Origin: Chitinophaga eiseniae
Lineage (GTDB): Bacteria; Bacteroidota; Bacteroidia; Chitinophagales; Chitinophagaceae
Assembly: GCF_900167135.1 (NCBI RefSeq)
Contig: NZ_FUWZ01000001.1
Coordinates: 806,001-870,000 of the forward strand
DNA: 64,000 bases
Direction of reading: 5' to 3'
Part shown: in pieces, positions 8,699 through 17,023 of the stretch
Layout: every line of letters starts with the position of its first letter
Numbering within the stretch: the first letter of the stretch is position 1
Position numbers and translations under genes: made by a program
Notes under the pieces: model-generated
The model's input: only the letters and a program-made list of their open reading frames with translations
Told to the model about the DNA's origin: nothing
Databases searched by the model: none

Positions 8699-9094
8699 AT
8701 GAATTTACGCAGGAGAAATAAGAAACACGTGGAGATGCACAACTCGGCACTGAATGACATCCTGTTCATTCTGCTGTTGTTCTTCCTGATTGTTTCCACA
8801 CTGGCCAATCCCAACGTCATCAAACTGATGTTGCCGAAAGCCCAGAGCAATACCAAAGCCAAGCAGACCGTCGTAGTGAGCATCAACGAAAAGCATGAGT
8901 TTTTTGTAGGGACCACCAAAGTGCCTTTCGAGGGCCTTAAACAGGCGCTGGCGCCCGCGGTCGCCAATGAGAAGGTAGACCCGACCATTGTGATCAATGC
9001 GGAAAAATCAGTGCCGATAGAAGATGTGGTGAATGTGATGGAGGTTGCCAAACAGATAGGTGCCAAGGTAGTGCTGGCAACGGCTAAGCAGTAG
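8699..9094 (+). CDS. exbD: ExbD/TolR biopolymer transport protein
   Basis: A 131-residue partner of ExbB with a short positively charged cytosolic start, one membrane helix (LNDILFILLLFFLIVSTL) and a periplasmic domain. D20 at the start of the helix is the conserved proton-carrying aspartate. The periplasmic part has VVVSINEKHEFFVG and PTIVINAEKSVPIEDVV, typical of ExbD/TolR. It is the second gene of the exbBD unit and runs straight into palindrome copy B. Confidence 0.93.
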   Translation: MNLRRRNKKHVEMHNSALNDILFILLLFFLIVSTLANPNVIKLMLPKAQSNTKAKQTVVVSINEKHEFFVGTTKVPFEGLKQALAPAVANEKVDPTIVINAEKSVPIEDVVNVMEVAKQIGAKVVLATAKQ

Positions 9095-9095
9095 T

Positions 9096-9274
9096 CTCGC
9101 AAAGCGCGCTAAGATTTTAATACAGATTAAGAACGCAAAGAAACGGAGACCATCTTTCAGATTATGTTATGCGGTATGATTGATTTATCATACTTAACAT
9201 ACAAAGATCTGAAAGATGGTCTCCGTTTCTTTGCGTTCTTAATTTATTAACTTAATCTCTGCGTTCTTTGCGAG
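9096..9274. repeat. Nested long palindrome, GCAAAG family, copy B (divergent)
   Basis: Perfect 36-nt arms at 9127-9162 and 9207-9242 enclose a smaller stem in which 9163-9169 (TATGTTA) pairs with TAACATA near 9195. Short outer arms CTCGCAAAG (9096-9104) and CTTTGCGAG (9266-9274) complete it. The words (CGCAAAG, ACGGAGAC) resemble copies A, C and D but the inner stem has diverged. It lies between convergent exbD and prmC and extends across the prmC stop, so it encodes the last few prmC residues. Confidence 0.85.
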
Positions 9275-10170
9275 CCCTTAACCATTCTGTCCTTGCCGAA
9301 CATATCCTGCCGGAGCGTCACGTCCTGGAAACCGAGCGACTGCAGCAGGTCGACCACCTCTTTGCCCAGTGATTCATTGATTTCGAAATAGAGGGCGCCG
9401 CCGGGGTTCAGCTTCTGCAGGGCTGTGCCGGCGATGTGCCGGTAAAACAACAGTGCGTCGTTGTCCGGCACAAACAGCGCGATAGATGGTTCGAAGCCCC
9501 ATACCTGCTGCTGCATAGTGGCTTGTTCGCGCTGTGTGATGTAGGGAGGGTTGCTGACGATCACGTCAAACGAAGGCAGTGTGGCCATCTGTTGTGCATC
9601 GAGGGCGCTGCGCTGTTGGAAATCCACTTCCAGCCGCAGGCGTGCGGCGTTGCCTTTCGCGACGGCCAGCGCTTCTTCACTGACATCTATGGCTGCTACC
9701 ACGGCGGAGGGGATGTTTTGTTTCAATGCCAGCGGGATACAGCCGCTGCCGGTGCCGATGTCCAGCAGATGCGGGCGGGCGTGGCCGGCGAGGTCGTCCA
9801 GGATCCAGGCTACCAGCTCTTCTGTTTCCGGCCGAGGGATCAGCACATGCCGGTTGACGGTCAGTTCCATGCCGTAAAACCAGCCGGAGCCGGTCACATA
9901 CTGCACGGGTTCCAGCCGTTGCAGCGCTTCTATGGCGGCTTTCAGCCGGGCGTTCTGGTCGGGCGACAACAACCGGGCTTTGTGCACCAGACGGTCCAGT
10001 TTATTCATGCCCGTTATATGCTCCAATACGATATGCGCTATATTGGCTGCTTCGCGTGGATCGTATACATCGCCGATGGCGCCGGTGATATAGGTAAAGG
10101 CTGTTTGTATAGTCAAATTTGATAATTTAAAAATCAGCCGGAAAATACAAACCGGGGAATGGTTTGGCAT
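9247..10170 (-). CDS. prmC: Peptide chain release factor N5-glutamine methyltransferase
   Basis: A 307-residue SAM-dependent methylase that modifies the GGQ glutamine of release factors. It has an N-terminal helical domain, the VLIPRPETEELV motif, the SAM site LLDIGTGSGCIPLALK and the catalytic NPPY in VSNPPYITQRE. The ATG at 10170 gives about 18 residues more than most family members; a TTG at 10116 (then TIQTAFTYI) is an alternative start. The last residues (SQRTQRLS) are encoded by the outer arm of palindrome copy B. Divergent from ribD. Confidence 0.94.
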   Translation of the reverse strand: MPNHSPVCIFRLIFKLSNLTIQTAFTYITGAIGDVYDPREAANIAHIVLEHITGMNKLDRLVHKARLLSPDQNARLKAAIEALQRLEPVQYVTGSGWFYGMELTVNRHVLIPRPETEELVAWILDDLAGHARPHLLDIGTGSGCIPLALKQNIPSAVVAAIDVSEEALAVAKGNAARLRLEVDFQQRSALDAQQMATLPSFDVIVSNPPYITQREQATMQQQVWGFEPSIALFVPDNDALLFYRHIAGTALQKLNPGGALYFEINESLGKEVVDLLQSLGFQDVTLRQDMFGKDRMVKGSQRTQRLS

Positions 10171-10206
10171 TTTCCGTCGGCTAAAAACGTAATTTTGGCA
10201 AAAATA
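10164..10206. promoter_or_regulatory. Back-to-back divergent promoters of ribD and prmC
   Basis: On the plus strand TTG (10164-10166), a 23-base spacer and TAATTTTG (10190-10197) form a good Bacteroidota promoter for ribD. One base later, CAAAAATA (10199-10206) reads TATTTTTG on the minus strand, a -7 element for prmC. The two boxes are separated by a single G, so polymerase could hardly use both at once. Confidence 0.5.
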
Positions 10207-10223
10207 TTACTTAACTGGGTATC

Positions 10224-11264
10224 ATGAATAGCACAGACCATGAAATTTTTATGCGGCGGTGCCTGGAGCTGGCGGCGATGGGTAGCGGCCATGTGGCGCC
10301 CAATCCGGTGGTAGGAGCGGTGCTGGTACACCAGGGCCGTATCATCGGGGAAGGCTTCCACCGGCAATATGGTCAGGCACATGCCGAAGTGAACTGTGTG
10401 AACAGCGTAACGCCGGAAGACAGGCCCCTCATCCAGCGGGCTACCATGTATGTAAGCCTCGAGCCCTGTGCGCATCATGGTAAAACGCCGCCCTGTGCTG
10501 ATCTGATCGTATCAGAAAAGATCCCGGAAGTGGTGATCGGTTGTGTGGACACCTTCTCGGCGGTAGCCGGAAAAGGCATCGAAAAGTTAAATAAAGCTGG
10601 TATAAAAGTACATACTGGCGTGCTGGAAAAGGAATGCAGGGCTATCAACCGCCGCTTCTTCACTTTTCACGAACAGCAGCGGCCTTATATCATCCTCAAA
10701 TGGGCCCAGAGCCGCAATGGCCTTATGGCCGGCCCGGACGGGGCGCCGGTGCGTATCTCCAATCGCTGGAGCGACCGCCTCGTACACCGCTGGCGCAGTG
10801 AAGAGATGGCCATCCTGGTGGGTACCCGCACTGCTATTCTCGATAATCCCAGGCTCAATACCCGCTTGTGGCCTGGTAAACATCCGCTGCGACTGGTCAT
10901 CGACCGGACCCTGGCAGTGCCCCGCACGCATCACCTGTGGGATGGCAGCGTCCCTACTGTTTTTATCACGGCCCGGGATGGGCAGGCCGGAAACGCAGCG
11001 CTGCTACAGCTCGACTTTTCTGCACCGCTGCTGCCGCAATTAATGCAAAGTCTTCACCAGCGGCAGGTCCAGAGCGTACTGGTGGAAGGCGGGCCTTATC
11101 TGCTGCAGCGTTTCCTGGAAACAGACCTGTGGGACGAAGCCCGCGTGATTACGGGAACGGATACACTGCCGGATGGACTGGCAGCGCCGGCCCTGCGGCA
11201 GGCGGCAGGCGTAGAAAGCCTGCACCTCAAGGGGGACCGTATCGACATTTACCGTCGCGGATAA
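10224..11264 (+). CDS. ribD: Bifunctional riboflavin deaminase/reductase RibD
   Basis: A 346-residue enzyme performing the deamination and the following ribose reduction in riboflavin synthesis. The N-terminal deaminase domain has the zinc motif HAE at 53-55 and PCAHHGKTPPC with C82 and C91. The C-terminal NADPH-dependent reductase domain begins near residue 150 (PYIILKWAQSRNG) and includes LVEGGPYLLQRFL. Length is normal for the bifunctional form. No riboflavin riboswitch is visible in the ~25-nt leader, and no other rib genes are adjacent. The IMPACT-family gene follows 33 bases later. Confidence 0.95.
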   Translation: MNSTDHEIFMRRCLELAAMGSGHVAPNPVVGAVLVHQGRIIGEGFHRQYGQAHAEVNCVNSVTPEDRPLIQRATMYVSLEPCAHHGKTPPCADLIVSEKIPEVVIGCVDTFSAVAGKGIEKLNKAGIKVHTGVLEKECRAINRRFFTFHEQQRPYIILKWAQSRNGLMAGPDGAPVRISNRWSDRLVHRWRSEEMAILVGTRTAILDNPRLNTRLWPGKHPLRLVIDRTLAVPRTHHLWDGSVPTVFITARDGQAGNAALLQLDFSAPLLPQLMQSLHQRQVQSVLVEGGPYLLQRFLETDLWDEARVITGTDTLPDGLAAPALRQAAGVESLHLKGDRIDIYRRG

Positions 11265-11297
11265 AACAAGAATATCTGGTTTTTCTAAAATATATAG

Positions 11298-11897
11298 ATG
11301 GAGGTTTATTTTACAGTTGACAAGACTGCTGTCGCTGAGTTCAAAGACAGGGGCAGCAAATTTCTGGGTTATGTGTTTCCCGTGAAAACCCCTGAAGCGG
11401 TGAAAGATTGTCTGATGGAAGTGAAGAAGGAGCATCCCAAAGCCACTCACCATTGTTATGCCTACCGGCTGGGCACCGACGGGATGCAGTTCCGCGCTAA
11501 TGACGACGGGGAGCCTTCCGGTTCTGCGGGCAAACCCATCCTGGGGCAGATAGACAGTAAACAGTTGACAGATGTGCTGGTAGTGGTGGTGCGGTATTTT
11601 GGCGGCACCCTGCTGGGTGTGCCGGGGCTGATCAATGCCTATAAGGTGAGCGCTTCTATGGTGCTGCAACTGGTGCCTGCTGTTCAGAAAAACATCGAGT
11701 CAAAATACCATCTCACTTTCGACTATACCATTATGAACGATGTGATGATCGTGGTGAAACAAAATAATTGCACCGTCCTGTCACAGGAGCTGCAGCTTTT
11801 CTGTACTATGGACATAGGAGTTCCAAAGACGAACGAGGAGCTGTGCCTTTTGCGTCTCCGCGACATTCACGGACTGGAGATAAAATCGTTGAAGTAG
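11298..11897 (+). CDS. IMPACT/YigZ family protein
   Basis: A 199-residue cytosolic protein of the conserved YigZ/IMPACT family, whose bacterial role is not settled (translation-related by analogy with eukaryotic IMPACT). Signature motifs are SKFLGYVFPV, HHCYAYRLG, NDDGEPSGSAGKPIL and VRYFGGTLLGVPGLINAY. The C-terminal part corresponds to the DUF1949-like ferredoxin-fold domain. It probably shares a transcript with ribD. Confidence 0.9.
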   Translation: MEVYFTVDKTAVAEFKDRGSKFLGYVFPVKTPEAVKDCLMEVKKEHPKATHHCYAYRLGTDGMQFRANDDGEPSGSAGKPILGQIDSKQLTDVLVVVVRYFGGTLLGVPGLINAYKVSASMVLQLVPAVQKNIESKYHLTFDYTIMNDVMIVVKQNNCTVLSQELQLFCTMDIGVPKTNEELCLLRLRDIHGLEIKSLK

Positions 11898-12063
11898 CGG
11901 CTGTTGGTTTCGCGGTGAATTGAAAATTGGCAAACAGTTCCAGGCAAAGATAAGGAGACCGGGAAGCTTCCGGCATGTCCATTCTAACGCATGCCCTTTT
12001 TAATAACAGCACCATAGCCACCGCGGCTGCTGCAATTAAAAAGAATCTATAACGTTTCAACAT
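11806..12063 (-). CDS. Possible small membrane protein (doubtful)
   Basis: An 85-codon frame starting with a convincing N-terminal anchor: three basic residues then FFLIAAAAVAMVLLL. Beyond residue ~50 it overlaps the 3' end of the YigZ gene on the other strand and its composition becomes unconvincing. The overlap of about 90 bases argues against it or for a later truncation. No family is recognised. It would face the hydroxyacyl-CoA dehydrogenase terminator region. Confidence 0.25.
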   Translation of the reverse strand: MLKRYRFFLIAAAAVAMVLLLKRACVRMDMPEASRSPYLCLELFANFQFTAKPTAATSTILSPVRECRGDAKGTAPRSSLELLCP

Positions 12064-12327
12064 AGTGGTAATATTTCAGGGTGATAACGAGGACGATAAA
12101 GAAATATGCCAGAAAAATATTTGTTGAAAATGAATAAGTTATACAGTAAATAGGTGGCTGAAATTGTCCGAACACGAAAGCCGAACGTCCAAAACCGGAC
12201 AACATCAAAAATCAGTTACAAATTACGGATAAGGAATTTACGAATAAAGGGTTTTCTAATGGGATGCATAATTATTAACATTTCCATAAGAAAACCCTCC
12301 GTTATTTATAAATAGAAGTACCGGTTA
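12064..12327. other. Intergenic region with terminator-like palindrome
   Basis: Little is recognisable here. AATTACGGATAAGGAATTTACGAA (12224 onward) uses the same words as the AATTACGAA-type repeats elsewhere. An inverted repeat with 15-nt arms and one mismatch lies at 12248-12262 and 12284-12298, downstream of the dehydrogenase on the minus strand, and may end its transcript. A 7-nt pair TTGTCCG/CGGACAA (12164-12170, 12196-12202) is too short to judge. Confidence 0.5.
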
Positions 12328-13212
12328 TCAAAACCGGGGGCTTACTACGAGATCTTTGCTGCCCGGGGTGTATTTGTAGAAGCCTTCCCCGCTTTTTACA
12401 CCAAGGTAACCGGCGGTGACCATGTTCACCAGCAGGGGGCAGGGCGCATATTTGGGATTCCCGAATCCATCGTGCAATACATGGAGGATGGAGAGGCATA
12501 CATCCAGCCCGATGAAGTCGGCCAGCTGTAAGGGCCCCATCGGATGGGCCATTCCGAGTTTCATGACAGTATCTATTTCCGCTACGCCGGCTACGCCTTC
12601 GAAGAGGGAGTAGATCGCTTCGTTGATCATGGGCATGAGGATGCGGTTGGCGATAAAGCCGGGATAGTCGTTGACTACACAGGGTACTTTGCCCAGCTTT
12701 TCGGAGAGCGCTACGATTTCCTGTGTCACGCTTTTATCGGTGGCGTAACCATTGATGATTTCCACCAGTTTCATCACCGGCACCGGGTTCATGAAGTGCA
12801 TACCGATGACTTTTGCCGGCCGTTTGGTGACGGCGGCAATTTTGGTAATGGAGATGGAGGAGGTGTTGGTCGCCAGGATCGCCTCCGGATGCGCGTGTTG
12901 ATCGAGGTCCTGGAATATTTTAAGTTTCAGCGCTACATTTTCGGTGGCGGCTTCCACCACCAGTGCGACTTCTTTTACCCCGTCAGGGATAGCGGTAAAG
13001 GTGGTGATATTAGCGAGTGTCTGTGTTTTCTGTTCTTCGGTGACAGTGCCTTTGGCCACCTGTCTGTCGAGATTTTTGCCGATGGTTTGTATGGCTTTTT
13101 CGAGGGCTGTCGCTGATACATCTATCAGGTTTACCGAATAGCCATTCTGGGCAAATACGTGTGCAATACCGTTACCCATAGTGCCTGCGCCTATAACCGC
13201 TACTTTTTGCAT
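12328..13212 (-). CDS. hbd: 3-hydroxybutyryl-CoA (3-hydroxyacyl-CoA) dehydrogenase
   Basis: A 294-residue NAD-dependent enzyme that oxidises 3-hydroxyacyl-CoA in fatty-acid or butyrate metabolism. The N-terminal Rossmann fold has VAVIGAGTMGNGIA; the catalytic region carries ATNTSSISITKIA, the active-site His in GMHFMNPVPVMKLVE and VVNDYPGFIANRIL. The C-terminal dimer domain has GMAHPMGPLQLADFIGLD. Length equals single-domain Hbd/PaaH proteins rather than the large FadB type. Single gene, separated from the next gene upstream by a strong terminator. Confidence 0.93.
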   Translation of the reverse strand: MQKVAVIGAGTMGNGIAHVFAQNGYSVNLIDVSATALEKAIQTIGKNLDRQVAKGTVTEEQKTQTLANITTFTAIPDGVKEVALVVEAATENVALKLKIFQDLDQHAHPEAILATNTSSISITKIAAVTKRPAKVIGMHFMNPVPVMKLVEIINGYATDKSVTQEIVALSEKLGKVPCVVNDYPGFIANRILMPMINEAIYSLFEGVAGVAEIDTVMKLGMAHPMGPLQLADFIGLDVCLSILHVLHDGFGNPKYAPCPLLVNMVTAGYLGVKSGEGFYKYTPGSKDLVVSPRF

Positions 13213-13261
13213 GGAGATTATTTTGGTTCTGATAATAAGGCAAGATAAATGTTTTATGCAT

Positions 13262-13290
13262 AAAAAAACGAAGAGCAGTTGCTCTTCGTT
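13262..13290 (-). terminator. Rho-independent terminator
   Basis: The stem AACGAAGAGC/GCTCTTCGTT (13267-13290) with loop AGTT is followed on the minus strand by a run of seven T. It ends the transcript of the carboxypeptidase-regulatory-domain gene. Confidence 0.85.
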
Positions 13291-13327
13291 TATCGGGAGA
13301 ACCCTTTAGTATCTTGTTGATGACCGG

Positions 13328-13984
13328 TTAATAATCGTCTTTCCGTTTGTAGTCGCCCCGTTTCCAGGCCTGGATAAATTGTGCCCAGGCCAGGGGGTTG
13401 AAGATATTCTGCGGTGGTGGCTGTCCGGCGTAGTACAGGGACTGCGCCTGTTTATTGAGGTACATGCTGGTGCCTTCCGCGCCGTCGATCGGCGTGTAGC
13501 GGGTCATGGCCCTCAGCCTTGCGTTTTCTGTGTTTTTGCGGGCTATCTCATAGGCATCGTCGGGGATGTCCATGGTAGCGAAAGCTCTTTCAAACTCCTG
13601 CCGGCTGAGGTAGGGTTTGATGATAGTTACCGGAAGATAGGTGGTGTCTTCCACCATCAGTTGTATCAGGGAGAAATTATTGCCTTTGAGCGTGGTCGGG
13701 ATTTTATAGTCCTTCTTTTTAAAGCCTACGGCGCTGAAGGTGAGGGTATCCCCTTTGAACACCACGATGGAAAACACACCGGCGGCGTTGGAGATGGTAC
13801 CACGGCCCTGGCCTCTGACAATAATGCTGACTGCCGGAACTGCCCGGAGGCTGTCCGCTGTCATGGTAAGACCTGAAATCTGAATGACACTGTCCCTGAA
13901 ATCCGCAATTTGGGCCTTCAACAGGAAAGGAGATAAAAGGAACACCAGGATGAGTGACAGTATGTAGGATCTTTTGTGATGCAT
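13328..13984 (-). CDS. Exported protein with carboxypeptidase-regulatory-like domain
   Basis: A 218-residue protein with an N-terminal signal peptide (ILSLILVFLLSPFLLKAQ). Residues ~35-110 resemble the carboxypeptidase D regulatory-like (beta-sandwich) domain common in Bacteroidota: ISGLTMTADSLRAVPAVSI, NAAGVFSIVVFKGDTLTFSAVGF. The rest is charged and of unknown fold. There is no TonB plug or barrel, so it is not a receptor. Likely periplasmic or outer-membrane-associated; function unknown. Single gene with its own terminator. Confidence 0.7.
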   Translation of the reverse strand: MHHKRSYILSLILVFLLSPFLLKAQIADFRDSVIQISGLTMTADSLRAVPAVSIIVRGQGRGTISNAAGVFSIVVFKGDTLTFSAVGFKKKDYKIPTTLKGNNFSLIQLMVEDTTYLPVTIIKPYLSRQEFERAFATMDIPDDAYEIARKNTENARLRAMTRYTPIDGAEGTSMYLNKQAQSLYYAGQPPPQNIFNPLAWAQFIQAWKRGDYKRKDDY

Positions 13985-14049
13985 GCCGGCCCTAAGATAT
14001 AGAAATTTAATTACTTGTCTCCCAGCGATGGATGAACGCGAAGAAGAAG

Positions 14050-14081
14050 TTGTAAATTAACTTCCAATTGGGTTAACTTTG
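14050..14081 (+). promoter_or_regulatory. Promoter of the mrp/apbC gene
   Basis: TTG at 14050-14052 and TAACTTTG at 14074-14081 are separated by 21 bases, a near-ideal Bacteroidota promoter. The leader to the ATG is about 25 nt. Confidence 0.6.
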
Positions 14082-14111
14082 CAGTCAGGAATCGAATTTT
14101 AACAACAATTT

Positions 14112-15209
14112 ATGATGACGAAAGAGCAGATTTTACAGGCCCTGAGCAACGTCGAAGAGCCCGATCTGGGTAAGGATCTGGTGACGTTGAACATGGTAAA
14201 AGATATAGAGATAAACGGCAACAAGGTGAAGTTTACGGTAGTGCTGACAACACCGGCCTGCCCGTTGAAAGATCTTATCAGGAACGCATGTGTTAATGCC
14301 ATTCATATGATGGTAAGCAAGGACGCGGAAGTGGAAGTGGTAATGACGGCCAATGTGAGCTCGCGTCGCACGGAAGGTAAAGGCGTACTGGCTGGCGTAA
14401 AAAATATTATTGTCGTGGCCTCCGGTAAAGGCGGCGTGGGCAAATCCACCGTAGCGGCCAATCTGGCGCTGGCGCTGGGCCGTGATGGCGCCCGTGTAGG
14501 CCTGATGGACGCCGACATCTACGGTCCGTCCGTTCCCATTATGTTTGGCCTCCGTGGCGAAAGACCGATGATGGTGAACGTGGAAGGCAAAGGCATGATC
14601 CAGCCTATCGAGAAATACGGCATCAAAGTGATGTCCATCGGCCTGCTGATCGATGAAAGGCAGGCGGTAGTCTGGCGCGGCCCGATGGCCAGCAGCGCCC
14701 TCCGGCAGTTCCTGACCGACGTATACTGGGGCGAACTGGACTACCTGGTGATCGACATGCCTCCCGGCACCGGCGATATTCACCTGACGCTGGTACAGAC
14801 CGTACCGGTAACCGGCGCCGTGATGGTGACCACCCCGCAGGACGTGGCCCTGGCAGACGTACAGAAAGGTATCGCCATGTTCAACGGGCAGCAGATCAAT
14901 GTGCCTATCCTCGGACTGGTGGAAAACATGGCTTATTTTACCCCTGCGGAACTGCCGGAAAATAAATACTACATCTTCGGTAAAGAAGGTGGCCGTAAAC
15001 TGGCAGAAGATCTTGAAATACCGTTCCTGGGCGAAATACCGCTGGTACAGAGCATCCGTGAGGGTGGCGACAGCGGCGAACCAGCCATGGCCGGCGACGA
15101 CAAAACTACCCGTAAAGCTTTCCTGGACGTGGCCGGCGCCGCCGCCAGAAGCATCGCGATGCGGAATGCCAACATCGCCCCCACCAGAATTGTGGATGTG
15201 ATCGTATAG
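14112..15209 (+). CDS. apbC: Mrp/ApbC iron-sulfur cluster carrier ATPase
   Basis: A 365-residue P-loop ATPase of the Mrp/NBP35 family that carries iron-sulfur clusters in the cytosol. An N-terminal MIP18/DUF59-like domain (residues 5-85, with EEPDLGKDLV and TTPACPLKD) precedes the ATPase with the deviant Walker A GKGGVGKST at 105-113, MDADIYGPSVP and VIDMPPGTGD. The usual C-terminal CxxC is replaced by MAYFTPAELPENKYYIFG, so the standard cluster-bridging cysteines are absent. Two in-frame ATGs (14112, 14115) cannot be separated. It has its own promoter and terminator. Confidence 0.93.
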   Translation: MMTKEQILQALSNVEEPDLGKDLVTLNMVKDIEINGNKVKFTVVLTTPACPLKDLIRNACVNAIHMMVSKDAEVEVVMTANVSSRRTEGKGVLAGVKNIIVVASGKGGVGKSTVAANLALALGRDGARVGLMDADIYGPSVPIMFGLRGERPMMVNVEGKGMIQPIEKYGIKVMSIGLLIDERQAVVWRGPMASSALRQFLTDVYWGELDYLVIDMPPGTGDIHLTLVQTVPVTGAVMVTTPQDVALADVQKGIAMFNGQQINVPILGLVENMAYFTPAELPENKYYIFGKEGGRKLAEDLEIPFLGEIPLVQSIREGGDSGEPAMAGDDKTTRKAFLDVAGAAARSIAMRNANIAPTRIVDVIV

Positions 15210-15232
15210 GATTCCCCGGGGAGCACATAACT

Positions 15233-15279
15233 ACAGCGAAGATGAGGCGGTATGATCCGCAGCATCTTCGCTGTTTTTT
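15233..15279 (+). terminator. Terminator of the mrp/apbC gene
   Basis: The stem ACAGCGAAGATG with CATCTTCGCTGT closes around a smaller hairpin (GCGG/CCGC) and is followed by six T. Confidence 0.85.
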
Positions 15280-15433
15280 AAAAAATCTTCATTCTTTTTT
15301 TCCTTATCTTTAATTGAATCTTCCTCCAAAATGATTGTCGGTAAACCATAACGGCCACAACAAATACACCACAGTAGAATATTTTAGAGGTAATCGTAAT
15401 ATGTTTAAACTGCCGCAATGCCTAAGTTTTGCT

Positions 15434-15441
15434 TAACTTTG
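15434..15441 (+). promoter_or_regulatory. -7 promoter element before pyrF
   Basis: TAACTTTG matches TAnnTTTG and lies 19 bases before the pyrF ATG. No TTG was found at the usual -33 distance. Confidence 0.5.
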
Positions 15442-15460
15442 CGCCCCAAATAAACCGACT

Positions 15461-16282
15461 ATGAATCGACAGGAATTGGTGAATCTTATTAAGGAAAAAC
15501 AATCTTATCTGTGCGTAGGATTGGATACAGACATGCAAAAGATTCCGAAACACCTGCTGTCTCACGCAGATCCGGTGTTTGCCTTTAACAAGGCAATAAT
15601 AGACGCTACCAAAGACCTTTGTGTAGCGTATAAAATCAATACGGCCTTTTACGAATGTATGGGCATCCGCGGATGGGAAAGTCTGCAGCGTACGGTAGAA
15701 TACATCCCCTCCGGTATCTTTACCATCGCCGATGCAAAACGCGGTGATATCGGCAATACCTCCACCCAATACGCCAAAACTTTTTTTGATACGTATAAGT
15801 TTGATTCCGTTACGGTAGCTCCTTATATGGGGAAAGACAGCGTATTACCTTTTCTTCAGTTCCCGGAAAAATGGACCATCCTGCTGGGACTGACGTCGAA
15901 TGAAGGCAGCCAGGACTTCCAACTGCAACAGGCGGGTGATGAACTGCTGTTTGAAAGAGTGATGAAAACAGCCATGGAATGGGGCACACCGGATAACCTG
16001 ATGTTTGTGGTAGGCGCCACACAGTCTGCTCAACTGGGGTATATCCGTAAAATGGTTCCTGACCACTTTTTCCTGGTACCGGGCGTAGGCGCCCAGGGAG
16101 GCAGCCTGCAGGACATCTCCACACAGGCCATGAACAAAGATTGCGGCCTGCTGGTAAATGTCAGCCGTGGTATCATCTACGCCGGCAATGGTGAAGACTT
16201 TGCCACCGACGCCCGTAACGCCGCCCTGCAATATCAGCAGGAGATGGCCACCTACCTGAACCAGACCACTGTCAGCCTCTGA
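15461..16282 (+). CDS. pyrF: Orotidine 5'-phosphate decarboxylase
   Basis: A 273-residue enzyme of the longer OMP-decarboxylase subfamily (about 270 residues), making UMP from OMP. The catalytic Asp-Lys-Asp array is visible in [12 protein letters not shown] (D91, K93, D96); [15 protein letters not shown] and VPGVGAQGG fit substrate and phosphate binding. Cytosolic, single gene. A hairpin separates it from the convergent YCII-domain gene. Confidence 0.96.
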   Translation: MNRQELVNLIKEKQSYLCVGLDTDMQKIPKHLLSHADPVFAFNKAIIDATKDLCVAYKINTAFYECMGIRGWESLQRTVEYIPSGIFTIADAKRGDIGNTSTQYAKTFFDTYKFDSVTVAPYMGKDSVLPFLQFPEKWTILLGLTSNEGSQDFQLQQAGDELLFERVMKTAMEWGTPDNLMFVVGATQSAQLGYIRKMVPDHFFLVPGVGAQGGSLQDISTQAMNKDCGLLVNVSRGIIYAGNGEDFATDARNAALQYQQEMATYLNQTTVSL

Positions 16283-16298
16283 TACTGACAATAGCCGT

Positions 16299-16356
16299 TG
16301 GCGTTAGCTTTTAGCCGGCCTCAAAGAATTTAAGGAAGGCTGAAAGCTAACCGCCA
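16299..16356. terminator. Imperfect palindrome between convergent genes
   Basis: TGGCGTTAGCTTTTAGCC and GGCTGAAAGCTAACCGCCA pair with a few mismatches around a 22-nt loop, between pyrF and the YCII gene. It is probably a shared terminator; no strong T tract. Confidence 0.55.
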
Positions 16357-16365
16357 CCCAGGCAG

Positions 16366-16803
16366 CTATTTAAATACGCAGTTTTTTTCCGTCCACCACG
16401 GCAGCACCTCAAAACGTAACCGCCCCGCACGCACCGCAGGATCTTCCTTCACCAGTTGTACCGCTTCCACACTATCGCGGCAATCCAGGATAAATATCCC
16501 TTTCAGGTCTCCGTCATTACCAAACGGGCCCGCTACCAGCAGTTTGCCGGTTTGCGCCAGCTGCCGGATATGCTGCATATGCGCAGTCTGAATATCCGCT
16601 GCCGCTGCTGCCGGCTGATCGCGGTGAGGACCCCCTTTAAGAAATACCATCCAGTAACATTTCATGCCCCCGTCGGCAACAGATCGTTGATGGCCACTAA
16701 GAACAGCGGAGGATATTGACTGTAGTGCAGCAGGATGAAAAGACACCGTTACGATAACCAGAAATGCGAGCAGGAAAAGCGCAGGAATAACTTTGCTTGC
16801 CAT
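16366..16803 (-). CDS. YCII-domain protein with N-terminal membrane anchor or signal
   Basis: A 145-residue protein. The first ~25 residues are hydrophobic (VIPALFLLAFLVIVTVSF), suggesting export or anchoring. Residues ~48-140 form a YciI-like ferredoxin-fold domain: YWMVFLKGG, HMQHIRQLAQTGKLLVAGPFG, GIFILDCRDSVEAVQLVKEDPAV. The HxxxxxxxxxxGkl..GP pattern is typical, with the conserved His in QHIRQL. Enzymatic role of the family is unclear. Most YciI proteins are cytosolic, so the leader is unusual. Confidence 0.8.
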   Translation of the reverse strand: MASKVIPALFLLAFLVIVTVSFHPAALQSISSAVLSGHQRSVADGGMKCYWMVFLKGGPHRDQPAAAAADIQTAHMQHIRQLAQTGKLLVAGPFGNDGDLKGIFILDCRDSVEAVQLVKEDPAVRAGRLRFEVLPWWTEKNCVFK

Positions 16804-16809
16804 AACTTT

Positions 16810-16995
16810 TGAATTACGAATGAGGAATTACGTCTTCCAATTATCAACCACAATTTACGAATTACCCGTTACATGATAAGGGCGAACGATTGACTATGAA
16901 TAACTTAACAAAGCCATCCGTTTGTTGCGGCCATTGGATAACGGCACCATGCGGGAATCTGTCATTTGTAATTCGTCGTTCGTAATTCGTAATTG
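16810..16995. repeat. AATTACGAA-type interspersed inverted repeat
   Basis: The gap between the YCII gene and the acyl-CoA dehydrogenase carries repeated GAATTACGAA and AATTTACGAATTAC words on the left (16810-16866) and their complements TGTAATTCGTCGTTCGTAAT and on to AATTGG on the right (16966-16995), so the region can fold back on itself imperfectly. The same words recur at 12.2 kb and 31.7 kb. Confidence 0.6.
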
Positions 16996-17023
16996 GTTAT
17001 ATTGGGGTATTAAACCCGAACAG

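Noticed and set aside
12164..12202. TTGTCCG/CGGACAA pair as an operator
   Set aside because: Seven-base arms 25 bases apart are too weak, and there is no nearby promoter.
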